DNA from: Bog-756 sp963710495
Lineage (GTDB): Bacteria > Actinomycetota > Acidimicrobiia > Acidimicrobiales > RAAP-2
Direction of reading: 5' to 3'
NCBI GenBank assembly: GCA_963710495.1
Contig: CAVQAI010000011.1
Coordinates: forward strand, 620,001 to 684,000
Length of the DNA: 64,000 bases
Part shown: piece by piece, positions 33,929 through 41,124 of the stretch
Layout of the letters: each line of letters starts with the position of its first letter
Position numbering within the stretch: position 1 is the stretch's first letter
Position numbers and translations under genes: made by a program
Notes under the pieces: model-generated
What the model was told of the DNA's origin: nothing
The model's database searches: none
Seen by the model: only the letters and a program-made list of their open reading frames with translations

Positions 33929-34708
33929 TCAGGTGTACGGGGACAGCAGCCGGGCCGAGTCCCGGTCGAGGAAGATGGTGGCCTGGGGAGCCCGGCGCAG
34001 GGCCGAGGCCGGGCACGATGTCGTCACCGGTCCCTCCAGCGCGGCGCGCACCGGTTCGGCCTTCCGCCCCTCGGGCACCACGGCGAGCACACGCCGGGCG
34101 CGCAGGAGCGCGGGGATGGTGACGGTCAGGGCCCGTTCGGGCACGTCGTCATCGCGGGCGAAGTGGCCCTCGTTGACCTGCTGGCGCCGACAGCCCTCGT
34201 CCAGCACGACCACCTTCACGTCCTCGGGGTCCTCGAAATCGGCCACCGGCGGGTCGTTGAAGGCCAGATGGCCGTTCTCGCCGATCCCGAGGCAGCACAG
34301 ATCGAGCGGGAACTGGCGGAGCAGCTCGGCATACCGGCGGCACTCCGCGTCGGGGTCGGCGAGGCCGTCGAGGTAGTGGGCCGACCGGGGCCGGGCCGGT
34401 TCTACGATGCGCCGGCGGATCCAACGCTGGAAGCTGGCGGGGTGCTCAGGCCCCATGCCGACGTACTCGTCCATGTGGAAGACGAACACGTCGCCCCAGG
34501 GGACGTCGTCGGTGGCGGACACCAGCTCGTCGATGAAGGCGAGTTGGGAGTTCCCGGTGGCGAACATGGCGTGGGCCACGCCGTTGTCCGCTACCGCCCG
34601 GCGGATGACCGCCGCCGCTTCCTCGGCCGCGGTGCGGGCCAGGGCCGTGACGTCGGGAAAGATGCGTACGTCCGGGCCCGATGGAGGCTGCTGGGTCCCG
34701 GCCGGCAT
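33929..34708 (-). CDS. nagB: Glucosamine-6-phosphate deaminase
   Basis: An isomerase-type deaminase of 259 residues that converts glucosamine-6-phosphate to fructose-6-phosphate and ammonia. It has the catalytic aspartate in FHMDEYVGM, the phosphate-binding region MFATGNSQLAFIDEL and the active-site segment LGIGENGHLAFNDPP, where the His is kept. The Escherichia coli Asp and Glu of GxGxDGHIAFNEP are Asn and Asp here; Asn at the first position also occurs in Bacillus enzymes. ATG at 34708 is supported by TACAGT six bases upstream (34715-34720). No other amino-sugar genes are adjacent. Confidence 0.88.
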   Translation of the reverse strand: MPAGTQQPPSGPDVRIFPDVTALARTAAEEAAAVIRRAVADNGVAHAMFATGNSQLAFIDELVSATDDVPWGDVFVFHMDEYVGMGPEHPASFQRWIRRRIVEPARPRSAHYLDGLADPDAECRRYAELLRQFPLDLCCLGIGENGHLAFNDPPVADFEDPEDVKVVVLDEGCRRQQVNEGHFARDDDVPERALTVTIPALLRARRVLAVVPEGRKAEPVRAALEGPVTTSCPASALRRAPQATIFLDRDSARLLSPYT

Positions 34709-34714
34709 GGGGGC

Positions 34715-34720
34715 ACTGTA
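34715..34720 (-). promoter_or_regulatory. Putative -10 of nagB
   Basis: TACAGT on the minus strand, six bases before the ATG at 34708. Confidence 0.5.
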
Positions 34721-34766
34721 GATGGCGGCGACGGGTCGGTGATTCGGCGGCCCAGCTGAGCAACGC

Positions 34767-35405
34767 CTAGTGGCGCCCGAAGCCGAGAGGCCGCCCCGGC
34801 AGCCGCACCACCCGAGCGTCCGGCGCCGCGACCTCGTCGGCCAGTCCGTAGTCCACCGCCTCCCGGGCCGACAGAAAGCGCCCCCGGGCCGCGTCGTGAC
34901 GGACCTGGTCCTCTGATTGCAGGCAGGTCGCCGCCACCCGGGAGCAGAACGCCGACCACTGGTCGAGGTGGGCTGTGGCCAGTTGCTGGAGCTGGCGGGC
35001 GGCGCCCTCGGCCTGGGTGCGCGGCTCGCACAACCGAATCCGGCCGTGGGGCGAGAGCGTGCGCCGCGAGCAGACGGCGAATGCTCCGACCGCCGGTCCG
35101 GCCACCTGGCCGAACCCCATGGCTCGCACCGGGACGCCGCTGAGGTCGATGATGTCCATGAGGGCCAGGGCGGCGCCCACCGTCCCGTCGTCGCAGTCGA
35201 AATGGAGGTGCACCGGTTCGTCGCCGATGGCATCGAGGGTCATCAGGGCCGCGCCCACCTCGTTGACGGCGGCGTCGTCCAGGGTGCCCGACACGGTCAC
35301 GATCCGTCGCTCGAACAGCTGACGGCGAATCCAGTCCCCGGGCTCGGGCATCCCCGAGACGCTGAACGGCAATGGCCCGTCGGATCCTCGTTTCGGTGCG
35401 CTCAC
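34767..35405 (-). CDS. ClpP-like pseudoprotease (all three catalytic residues lost)
   Basis: A 212-residue protein that aligns with the ClpP core: VHLHFDCDDGTVGAALALMDIIDLSGVPVRAMGFG corresponds to ISLYINSPGGSV...ICIGM, and FLSAREAVDYGLADEV to the C-terminal SAEEALEYGLID. The catalytic Ser of AASMGA is replaced in AGPAVGAFA, the His of MIHQP is Cys in IRLCEP, and the RDN Asp is lost in AARGRF. It therefore cannot work as a serine protease by the known mechanism. It may be a structural partner, like plant or cyanobacterial ClpR, in a ring with the active ClpP encoded nearby. The GTG start overlaps the XRE gene stop (GTGA), so both are co-expressed. Confidence 0.8.
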   Translation of the reverse strand: MSAPKRGSDGPLPFSVSGMPEPGDWIRRQLFERRIVTVSGTLDDAAVNEVGAALMTLDAIGDEPVHLHFDCDDGTVGAALALMDIIDLSGVPVRAMGFGQVAGPAVGAFAVCSRRTLSPHGRIRLCEPRTQAEGAARQLQQLATAHLDQWSAFCSRVAATCLQSEDQVRHDAARGRFLSAREAVDYGLADEVAAPDARVVRLPGRPLGFGRH

Positions 35406-35662
35406 GGTGCCTCCTCCACGGTCCACCGGAGCGTCCAACCGACGGCCAAGGCGTAGCGGTCGACGGTCGAGATCAGCACGTCCGACGCCCCGGTCTCGAG
35501 CCTGGCCACCGCCGACTGGGACGTACCCATGCGGGCGGCCACCTGGGTCTGCGACAACCCGAGGGCGTGGCGCCGGTCGACCAATTCGTCGGTCAATGCC
35601 TTGCGGCGCTCGGACATCTCCCGGAACCCCGGGAACAACGGTTGGTGACGTCGCTCACCCAT
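35402..35662 (-). CDS. XRE-family helix-turn-helix regulator
   Basis: A small DNA-binding protein of 86 residues with an N-terminal lead (MGERRHQPLFPGFREMSERRKALTDEL) and a Cro/C1-type domain: RRHALGLSQTQVAARMGTSQSAVARLETGASDVLISTVDRYALAVGWTLRWTVEE. That layout, a long first helix plus the HTH, is typical of HigA-like antitoxins and of stand-alone XRE repressors. An AGGAGG ribosome site precedes the ATG. It is translationally coupled to the ClpP pseudoprotease. A perfect dyad upstream (35703-35718) is a good candidate for its operator, which would give autoregulation and control of the divergent clpP. Confidence 0.88.
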   Translation of the reverse strand: MGERRHQPLFPGFREMSERRKALTDELVDRRHALGLSQTQVAARMGTSQSAVARLETGASDVLISTVDRYALAVGWTLRWTVEEAP

Positions 35663-35702
35663 CGCGGCCTCCTGGACTGTTGCCGCCTAACTCGTTGGCG
35701 AG

Positions 35703-35718
35703 ATATCATCCATGATAT
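35703..35718. promoter_or_regulatory. Perfect inverted repeat ATATCAT-CC-ATGATAT, probable operator
   Basis: A 7-bp perfect dyad with a 2-bp spacer in an AT-rich island within the divergent xre/clpP gap. It supplies TATCAT-like hexamers on both strands and could overlap both promoters. The size suits a homodimeric XRE repressor. Confidence 0.6.
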
Positions 35719-35807
35719 ATCACTGAGCTCCGACCGGTTGGGATCGGGGTTCGACCACCGGAGCCCGACCGGTGAGGATCGGGCCGGAGCGGACGGGGAG
35801 GTACCCG

Positions 35808-36440
35808 ATGGAGCTGCACCAGTCGCTGATCCCGACCGTGCTCGAGGAATCGAGCCGGGGCGAGCGGGCCTTCGACATCTATTCCCTGCTCCTCCGGGAG
35901 CGGATCGTCTTCCTGGGCCAGGAGGTCGACGACCAGGTGGCCAACCTGATCATCTCCCAGATGCTCTATCTCGAAGCGCAGGACCCGGAGAAGGACATCT
36001 CCCTCTACATCAACTCGCCCGGCGGGGCCGCCTATGCCGGCATGGCCATCTACGACGTGATCCAACATGTCCGCCCCGAGGTCAGCACCATCTGCGTGGG
36101 GATGGGCATGTCGGCCGCGGCCATGGTGCTCTGTGGCGGGGCACCGGGGAAGCGGTTGGCGCTGCCCAATGCCCGCATCATGATCCATCAGGGGAGTGCC
36201 GGAGCCCGAGGTGCGCCGAGCGATATGGAGATCCAGCTGCGCGAGGTGCTGGCCACCACCCGCCGCATGGCCGAGATCATCGCCCACCACGCTGGCCGTT
36301 CCGTCGAGCAGGTCTCCCAGGACATCGACCGCGACTACTTCATGACGCCCGAAGAGGCGATGGACTATGGGCTCATCGACGACATCATCTCGCCCCGCCG
36401 AGGGCTGCTCGCCCCCCAGTTGGAGGCCGCCCGCGGCTGA
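35808..36440 (+). CDS. clpP: ATP-dependent Clp protease proteolytic subunit (active ClpP)
   Basis: A 210-residue serine peptidase that forms the double heptameric chamber fed by Clp ATPases. The catalytic triad is complete: Ser102 (VGMGMSAAAM, in place of the usual MAASMG), His127 (ARIMIHQGSAG) and Asp176 (DIDRDYFMTPEEAMDYGLID). The substrate-binding INSPGGAAYAGMAIYD is intact. The start at 35808 with GGGGAGG upstream gives the short N-terminal loop MELHQSLIPTVLEESSRGERAFDIYS of mature ClpP. It stands alone next to XRE and a dead ClpP paralogue, with no clpX nearby, so it is likely an accessory ClpP rather than the main housekeeping copy. Confidence 0.93.
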   Translation: MELHQSLIPTVLEESSRGERAFDIYSLLLRERIVFLGQEVDDQVANLIISQMLYLEAQDPEKDISLYINSPGGAAYAGMAIYDVIQHVRPEVSTICVGMGMSAAAMVLCGGAPGKRLALPNARIMIHQGSAGARGAPSDMEIQLREVLATTRRMAEIIAHHAGRSVEQVSQDIDRDYFMTPEEAMDYGLIDDIISPRRGLLAPQLEAARG

Positions 36441-36504
36441 ACCCGAGGCGGGGGAATCGACATCGAGCGGACCGTGCAGTGACCTTGGCTCCGCGCCTAC
36501 GACG

Positions 36505-37222
36505 CTAGGAAGCACGCTTCGGCTCGACACCCGGCGCCGCCAACTTGTGCCAGGACCGCTCGACGATCAGAGGGTAGGTGTCCAGGTAGTACCGGAGGGC
36601 GCCACACGCCTGATGGATCGCCGCACCCCGGCTGCGGGCGAGCGCCGCGTCGTCGACGCCCAGGGCATCGAGGAACACTCGACGGGAGTCCTCCGTAAAC
36701 AGGGGCGACCAAACAACCTGAATGTCGACGGCAGGGTCACCGGCGCACGCTGATCCCCAGTCCACGATCCCGAGGAGATGGCCGCTCCTCAGCAGACAAT
36801 CTCCCTCGATGTCCCCATGGACCCAGACAGGGGAGCCCACGCGCAAAGGGGCGGCCAGGGCCTCTTCCCACACTTCCCTGGCGCTCCTGGCGTCGATCAG
36901 GTCGCTGGCGTACTCGATGACGCGAGAGCCTCGTCGTCGTATTGCTGCAACGGCCGAGCCCGGTTGTGGGCTGGCGGGGGCGCCGTCAACAGGCACGGTG
37001 TGGAGTGCCCCGACGACGTCAGCAAGATCGAGCGCGAAGCGGACCGGATCATGCATCCGGGGCAGGGAGGCGAACCACAAGGTCGGCGCCGAGACGCCAG
37101 ATGGCGTTGTCGGTGCCCCATGGCTCGATCATTGTGAGCTGTCTGTCGGCGATTTCGGGGAACTGAGTGGCAAGCAGGTGGCGGACGACCGCTTCATCCA
37201 CCTCGATCTCGTCATCGTGCAT
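36505..37222 (-). pseudogene. Aminoglycoside phosphotransferase-family remnant with internal deletion
   Basis: The 5' part (from ATG 37222) reads EIEVDEAVVRHLLATQFPEIADRQLTMIEPWGTDNAIWRLGADLVVRLP, the N-lobe of an APH-type kinase. The 3' part (in another frame) reads RFALDLADVVGALHTV...VWVHGDIEGDCLLRSGHLLGIVDWGSACAGDPAVDIQVVW, the C-lobe. Some 60-75 residues expected between them are missing and the frame changes near 37071-37085. The Brenner loop keeps His and Asp, but the Mg-binding Asn of HGDxxxxN is Cys. Base composition is less GC-rich than its neighbours. It is most likely a decayed, possibly acquired, kinase gene. If translated, only the short C-terminal frame (36505-37080) would be made. 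Confidence 0.8.
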
Positions 37223-37365
37223 GCGTTCCGGCACACAGGCAGTCTGGTACCTTGCGGCCGTCACGTCGCACATCCGAATCCTCGGAGCTGGCGGCTCACC
37301 CCTCCGGCAGCGAGCTGGAGCCCAGGCGGGACCACCAGCCCATGCCCTGAACTGGATCTCTACGA

Positions 37366-37399
37366 TGTCTCGCGACAGCGTCGCTTGTGTCTCGCGACA
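37366..37399. repeat. 12-bp direct repeat TGTCTCGCGACA, two copies, downstream of the tRNA
   Basis: The copies lie at 37366-37377 and 37388-37399, ten bases apart. Each is an imperfect dyad. A small hairpin GCGAC-GCT-GTCGC (minus strand) lies between and could contribute to termination of the tRNA transcript. Confidence 0.6.
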
Positions 37400-37407
37400 T
37401 CACAGCG

Positions 37408-37478
37408 AGCGGCTGAAGGGAATCGAACCCTCGTCATCAGTTTGGAAGACTGAGGCTCTACCATTGAGCTACAGCCGC
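37408..37478 (-). tRNA. tRNA-Gly, anticodon TCC
   Basis: A 71-base tRNA reading GCGGCTG at the 5' end, D-arm GCTC/GAGC, anticodon arm TCAGT-CTTCCAA-ACTGA with TCC anticodon, and T-arm GAGGG-TTCGATT-CCCTT. The acceptor stem GCGGCTG/CAGCCGC is fully paired. The CCA end is not encoded. It reads GGA (and possibly GGG) codons. Confidence 0.97.
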
Positions 37479-37723
37479 GGGCTACTGGCCGAGCACTATA
37501 ACAAATTGGCTATCTACCAGGACTTTGTGGGCATCCCCCGGGCCGGCCACGGAACCGTGACCGGAGAATCGTCCGACCCAGTCAAACCAGGGGTCCGCCC
37601 TCCACCCACACGACCGCACTGACGGCGGGAATCACCTAGGGGACGCGCGCCCGTGTGTGGTGGCAGAGCCGATGGGAAGGTGCGGAATGTCACGATCTGC
37701 CGAGTAGGCGTCCCGCCGGACGC
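37479..37723. other. Gene-free stretch between tRNA-Gly and nitroreductase
   Basis: Locally AT-richer DNA. TATAGT on the minus strand (37495-37500), 16 bases from the tRNA 5' end, is the likely tRNA -10. Nothing else was recognised in the remainder. Confidence 0.5.
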
Positions 37724-38385
37724 CTACTCCTCCGGCCAGCGCGGCTGGTCGATCGTGAACCCGACGGGACTGCCCCACCGGTTGCGGTGGGAGACCTCGT
37801 GGACCGGTCGCCGGGGGGCGACGCCCCATCGCCCGGTCGGATAGCCGAAGCTCACACAGCAGGCCATGACCCAGTGCTCGTCGCGCGGAACGCCCAGGAT
37901 GTCGAACACCTCGTCGGGGTGGAAGACGCCGAGCACGACCGTCAACGAGCTCCCCACCCCTTCGGCCCGGGCGGCCAGCTGGGCACTCCAGATTGCCGGA
38001 AAGATGGACCCTCCCGTCGGATCGGCCTGCACGAAGCCGAACAGGTAGAGCGGCACCTCCTCGAAGTGGTCGGCCAGCCACTGCGCCGACCGCTGCACCT
38101 TCAGCGTCTGGATGCTGGACTCGGCCTCGGGGTCCTCCCGGGCCGTCGCCAGCCGGGCGGCGTAGATGGTCCGCCAGAGCTGCTCGATCGAGTCGCGGTA
38201 GAGGGCCCGATCCGCCCGAGGACGTGCGGGTCGTCCGCCAGCAGGAACCGCCAGTTCTGGGCGTTACCGCCGGTGGGGGCCCGAATGGCGGCGTCGAGGA
38301 TGCGGGCCTGGACGTCGAGCGGCACCGGGTCGGGACGGACGCGCCGCATGGCTCGGGTCGTGTACAACGCTTCGTAGACGTCCAC
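37724..38385 (-). CDS. Nitroreductase-family FMN oxidoreductase (one base missing near 38206)
   Basis: An NAD(P)H-dependent flavoenzyme of about 220 residues. The FMN-binding start is VDVYEALYTTRAMRRVRPDPVPLDVQARILDAAIRAPTGGNAQNWRF, the nitroreductase signature. After RIG the frame must be moved by one (a G is missing from a G-run at 38204-38208), after which LYRDSIEQLWRTIYAARLATARED continues without a stop to the C-terminus VHEVSHRNRWGSPVGFTID. Substrates of these proteins are diverse (quinones, nitroaromatics, flavins, cofactor reduction). GTG at 38385 is the best start. It is convergent with nothing and divergent from the methyltransferase gene. Confidence 0.85.
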
Positions 38386-38556
38386 GTGGTTCTCTTTCGG
38401 GTCGCGATCGGCGGCGGTACCCACCGCCGGCGGCGCCGGGTGGCGCCACCGTAGACCCGGCTGCGCCGAGCCGTCGATGCGTGGGCGAAAGGTCGTGGCC
38501 GCGGAGACGAACGGTTGGGGGGAGCGTTCGCCGCCCGGGCCGGCCGCCGCCAGTGG

Positions 38557-38562
38557 TATGAC
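38557..38562 (+). promoter_or_regulatory. Putative -10 of the RNA methyltransferase gene
   Basis: TATGAC, six bases before the ATG at 38569. The last base departs from the usual T. Confidence 0.4.
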
Positions 38563-38568
38563 CGGGGC

Positions 38569-39866
38569 ATGCCACCGGGGAGTCCCGGTCGTCGCTCGCG
38601 GATGGTCAGTCGCGACACGACCTTCGAAGTAACCGCCGGCGCCATCGCAGCCGGCGGGGGTTGCGTGGCCCACGCCCCGGACGGCCGTGTCGTCTTCGTG
38701 CGTCACACCCTGCCCGGTGAACGAGTGGTGGCCCGGGTCACCGGTGAGTCCTCTTCCTTCTTCCGGGCCGATGCCGTCGAGGTCATCGAGCCTTCTCCCA
38801 CCGGGTGGTGGCCCCCTGCCCGCACGCCGGTCCGGGCAGGTGCGGCGGCTGCGACTGGCAGCACGCCTCCCTCCCTGCCCAGCGGGCCCTCAAGGAGGAC
38901 CTGGTCGCCGAACAGCTCCGCCGGCTCGCCCGCCTCGACCGTCGGGTGCCGGTCGAGGAGGTCGACGGGGCGCCCGACGGCCTGGGTTGGCGCACCCGGG
39001 TGCGGTTCGCCGTCGACGACTCGGGACGCACCGGGTTCCACCGGCACCGATCGGACGACATCGAACCGGTCGAGCATTGCCCGATCGCATTGACGGCGAT
39101 CAACGACGTCGAGGTGGGCTCGGTCCATTGGCCAGGGGCGCGCCACCTCGAGGTGACGGCCTCACCCGGCGGTGACCAGGCGGTCGTCTCGGTGGAGCCC
39201 GGTCGGGCCGGGATGGCCGGCCTGCCGGAGGTGGCGGCCACGGTCGTCGTCCGGGGACGGACGCGGGAGAAGCCGGGCTCCGTGGGGTTCGATGTGCTCG
39301 GCCATCGGTTCGAGGTGAGTGCGGGTGTGTTCTGGCAGGTGCACCCCGGGGCCGCTGCCGTGCTCACCCGCTGTGTGCTCGACGGGCTGGCCCCGGACCC
39401 GGGTGATCAGGTGGCGGACCTCTATGCGGGGGCCGGTCTGTTCACCGTCGCCCTCGCTCGTGCCGTCGGCCCGAGCGGCTCGGTCGCTGCGGTGGAGCGC
39501 GGCGCTCGGGCCTGCGCCGATGCCCGCAGGAACTCGGCCGGCTTCGATCAGGTCACCATCCTCCGGTCCGAGGTCACGGCATCCCTCGTCGCCGGCCGAC
39601 TCGGCCACCCGGACCTGGTCGTGCTCGACCCGCCCCGCCGGGGAGCCGGAGCCCCGGTGATCGATGCACTCGACTCCTTACGCCCCCGGCCGCGGGCACT
39701 GGCCTATGCGTCATGCGATCCCGCCTCGCTCGCCCGCGACCTGCGCATCCTGTTGGAAGCGGGTTGGTCGGTGTCGGCGCTGCGGGCCTTCGACCTCTTT
39801 CCGATGACCGCCCACGTCGAGGTTGTCGCGATCCTCACCCCGCCGGATCAGCCCCGCCCATCGTGA
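38569..39866 (+). CDS. TrmA/RumA-type 23S rRNA or tRNA (uracil-5-)-methyltransferase (one base missing near 38799)
   Basis: A SAM-dependent RNA m5U methyltransferase of about 432 residues. A TRAM domain comes first (TTFEVTAGAIAAGGGCVAHAPDGRVVFVRHTLPGERVVARVT), then the Fe-S cysteines in APCPHAGPGRCGGCDWQH and EHCPIA, a SAM-binding domain (VADLYAGAGLFTVALARAVG), and the catalytic Cys in LAYASCDPASLARDL. Near 38797-38800 one C is missing from a C-run; restoring it joins VIEPSPH to RVVAPCPHAG. ATG 38569 fits the -10; ATG 38602 is a plausible alternative. The four-cysteine cluster favours RumA/RlmD-like over E. coli TrmA, but the position modified is unknown. Confidence 0.87.
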
Positions 39867-39886
39867 GGCCAGACCGGCCGGGTCGG

Positions 39887-41038
39887 TCAGATCGTGGCGC
39901 CGCCACCGGGCGCCGAATAGGATGCCGGCCCGGTGGCCGACGCCGTCTGCACCAGCCCGAGGCACATCTCGTCGGAGGATCCGTCGCCCCACGTCACGAA
40001 CCGCGGCGGCAGCTTGCGCAGCTGTGGCAGCTCCTGTCGCAGGGTCGGGTCGTAGGTGCAGGTGACCCCGATGGTGTCGCCGCGGTGGGTGAGCACGGGC
40101 GTCTTCAGGGTGTAGGAGCGCTGGTAGTTGAAGTCGTAGTTGGTCACGTTCAACAGGGTCTGGGCGTGGGACGTCCCCGGGTCCAGCACGATCTTCATGC
40201 CCCGTCCCAGCAGGTGCATGTGGACACCGAGGCGCACGATCTCCTGTCCGCCCCGCACGCCCCAGCTGCACGAGGTGGTGTCGCCCGGCGGGAGGGTTGG
40301 CCGGGTCGCGGCCGCAGATGTTCTCCAGGACATTGACGAAACCGGCGGCAGAGCTCCCGAACCGCTGGCTCAGGTCGGCCAGGCGAGGCGGTGCGGCTGC
40401 ACAGCGGGTCCGCTGACGCCCGCCGGGCAGGGGATGTCGGGAGGCGCCGGCATGAGCTGGAGCGACAGGGGCTTCAGGGGCGTGGAGGCCGGGACGGTGT
40501 TGAGGGTGAGCTTGGCCTTGACCGGCTTGTCACCCTTCAGGAGGTTGTAGTGGACCTGCATGATGACCATGCTCCCGGCCGGGAGCTTCACCCCGGTGCC
40601 GGCCGGGAGCACGTCCTTGCCGTGGCCCGGGGCCCAGGCCGTCAACCAGGGCGTCTCCCCGATCGACTCCAGTCCGGTCCCCGGCAGTGCGGTCTCACCG
40701 AAGCAGGTCCAGCCCTTGCCACCCACGTCGGCCGCCTGGGCGGCACTGACGACCCCGGGCGGGACGAGGAACAGGATGGCGTGATGGACCTCGTTGCTGT
40801 TCGGGAAGAACTGGCTGGAGACGATGAACGAATTGGACTTCACGTGGGGGTTGACCAGCGTGCAGTGGTAGTCGTCGGTGGCGCCCGGCGGAGCTTGGGG
40901 GGTGTAGGAATGGGCGGGCTGCATGCTGAGGGTCGTCACCGGCGGTGAGGCGCCGGCGGTGGTGGTCAGGACGGCGGTGGTCAGGCCAGTTGCCACCAAA
41001 ATGCCGACCAGGATCAGGCGCGCCGAACGGGACTTCAT
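39887..41038 (-). CDS. PHM/DBM-like copper type II monooxygenase, exported, three frame breaks
   Basis: A secreted protein of about 383 residues with a signal peptide (LILVGILVATGLTTAVLTTTAGA). It shows all six copper ligands of peptidylglycine alpha-hydroxylating and dopamine beta-monooxygenases: the HH pair in EVHHAILFLVPPG and His in MVIMQVHYN (CuH site), then H-x-H in GVHMHLLGRGMKI and Met in SSDEMCLGLV (CuM site). Cysteines in DYHCTLVNP, GWTCFGE, DIPCP and VTCTY could form the known disulfides. Three +1 breaks near 40406, 40381 and 40286 lie within about 120 bases between the two domains. Removing one base at each gives GPLCSRTASLADLSQRFGSS...NPPAGDTTSCSWG. It is beside a copper-transport operon. 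Substrate unknown. Confidence 0.8.
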
Positions 41039-41045
41039 GAGGCCG

Positions 41046-41051
41046 AGCCTA
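41046..41051 (-). promoter_or_regulatory. Putative -10 of the copper monooxygenase gene
   Basis: TAGGCT on the minus strand, seven bases before the ATG at 41038. Confidence 0.5.
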
Positions 41052-41124
41052 CCGACGCCCGGGCCGGTTTGCCCGGTCAGGGGGTCGGCATCCCGATGAC
41101 GCCAGCGCTCCGAGTCACGATGAG

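Noticed and set aside
36505..37080. Intact short aminoglycoside kinase gene
   Set aside because: The frame starts inside the N-lobe-to-C-lobe deletion, lacks the ATP-binding lobe and the Mg-binding Asn, and the missing N-lobe is visible upstream in another frame.
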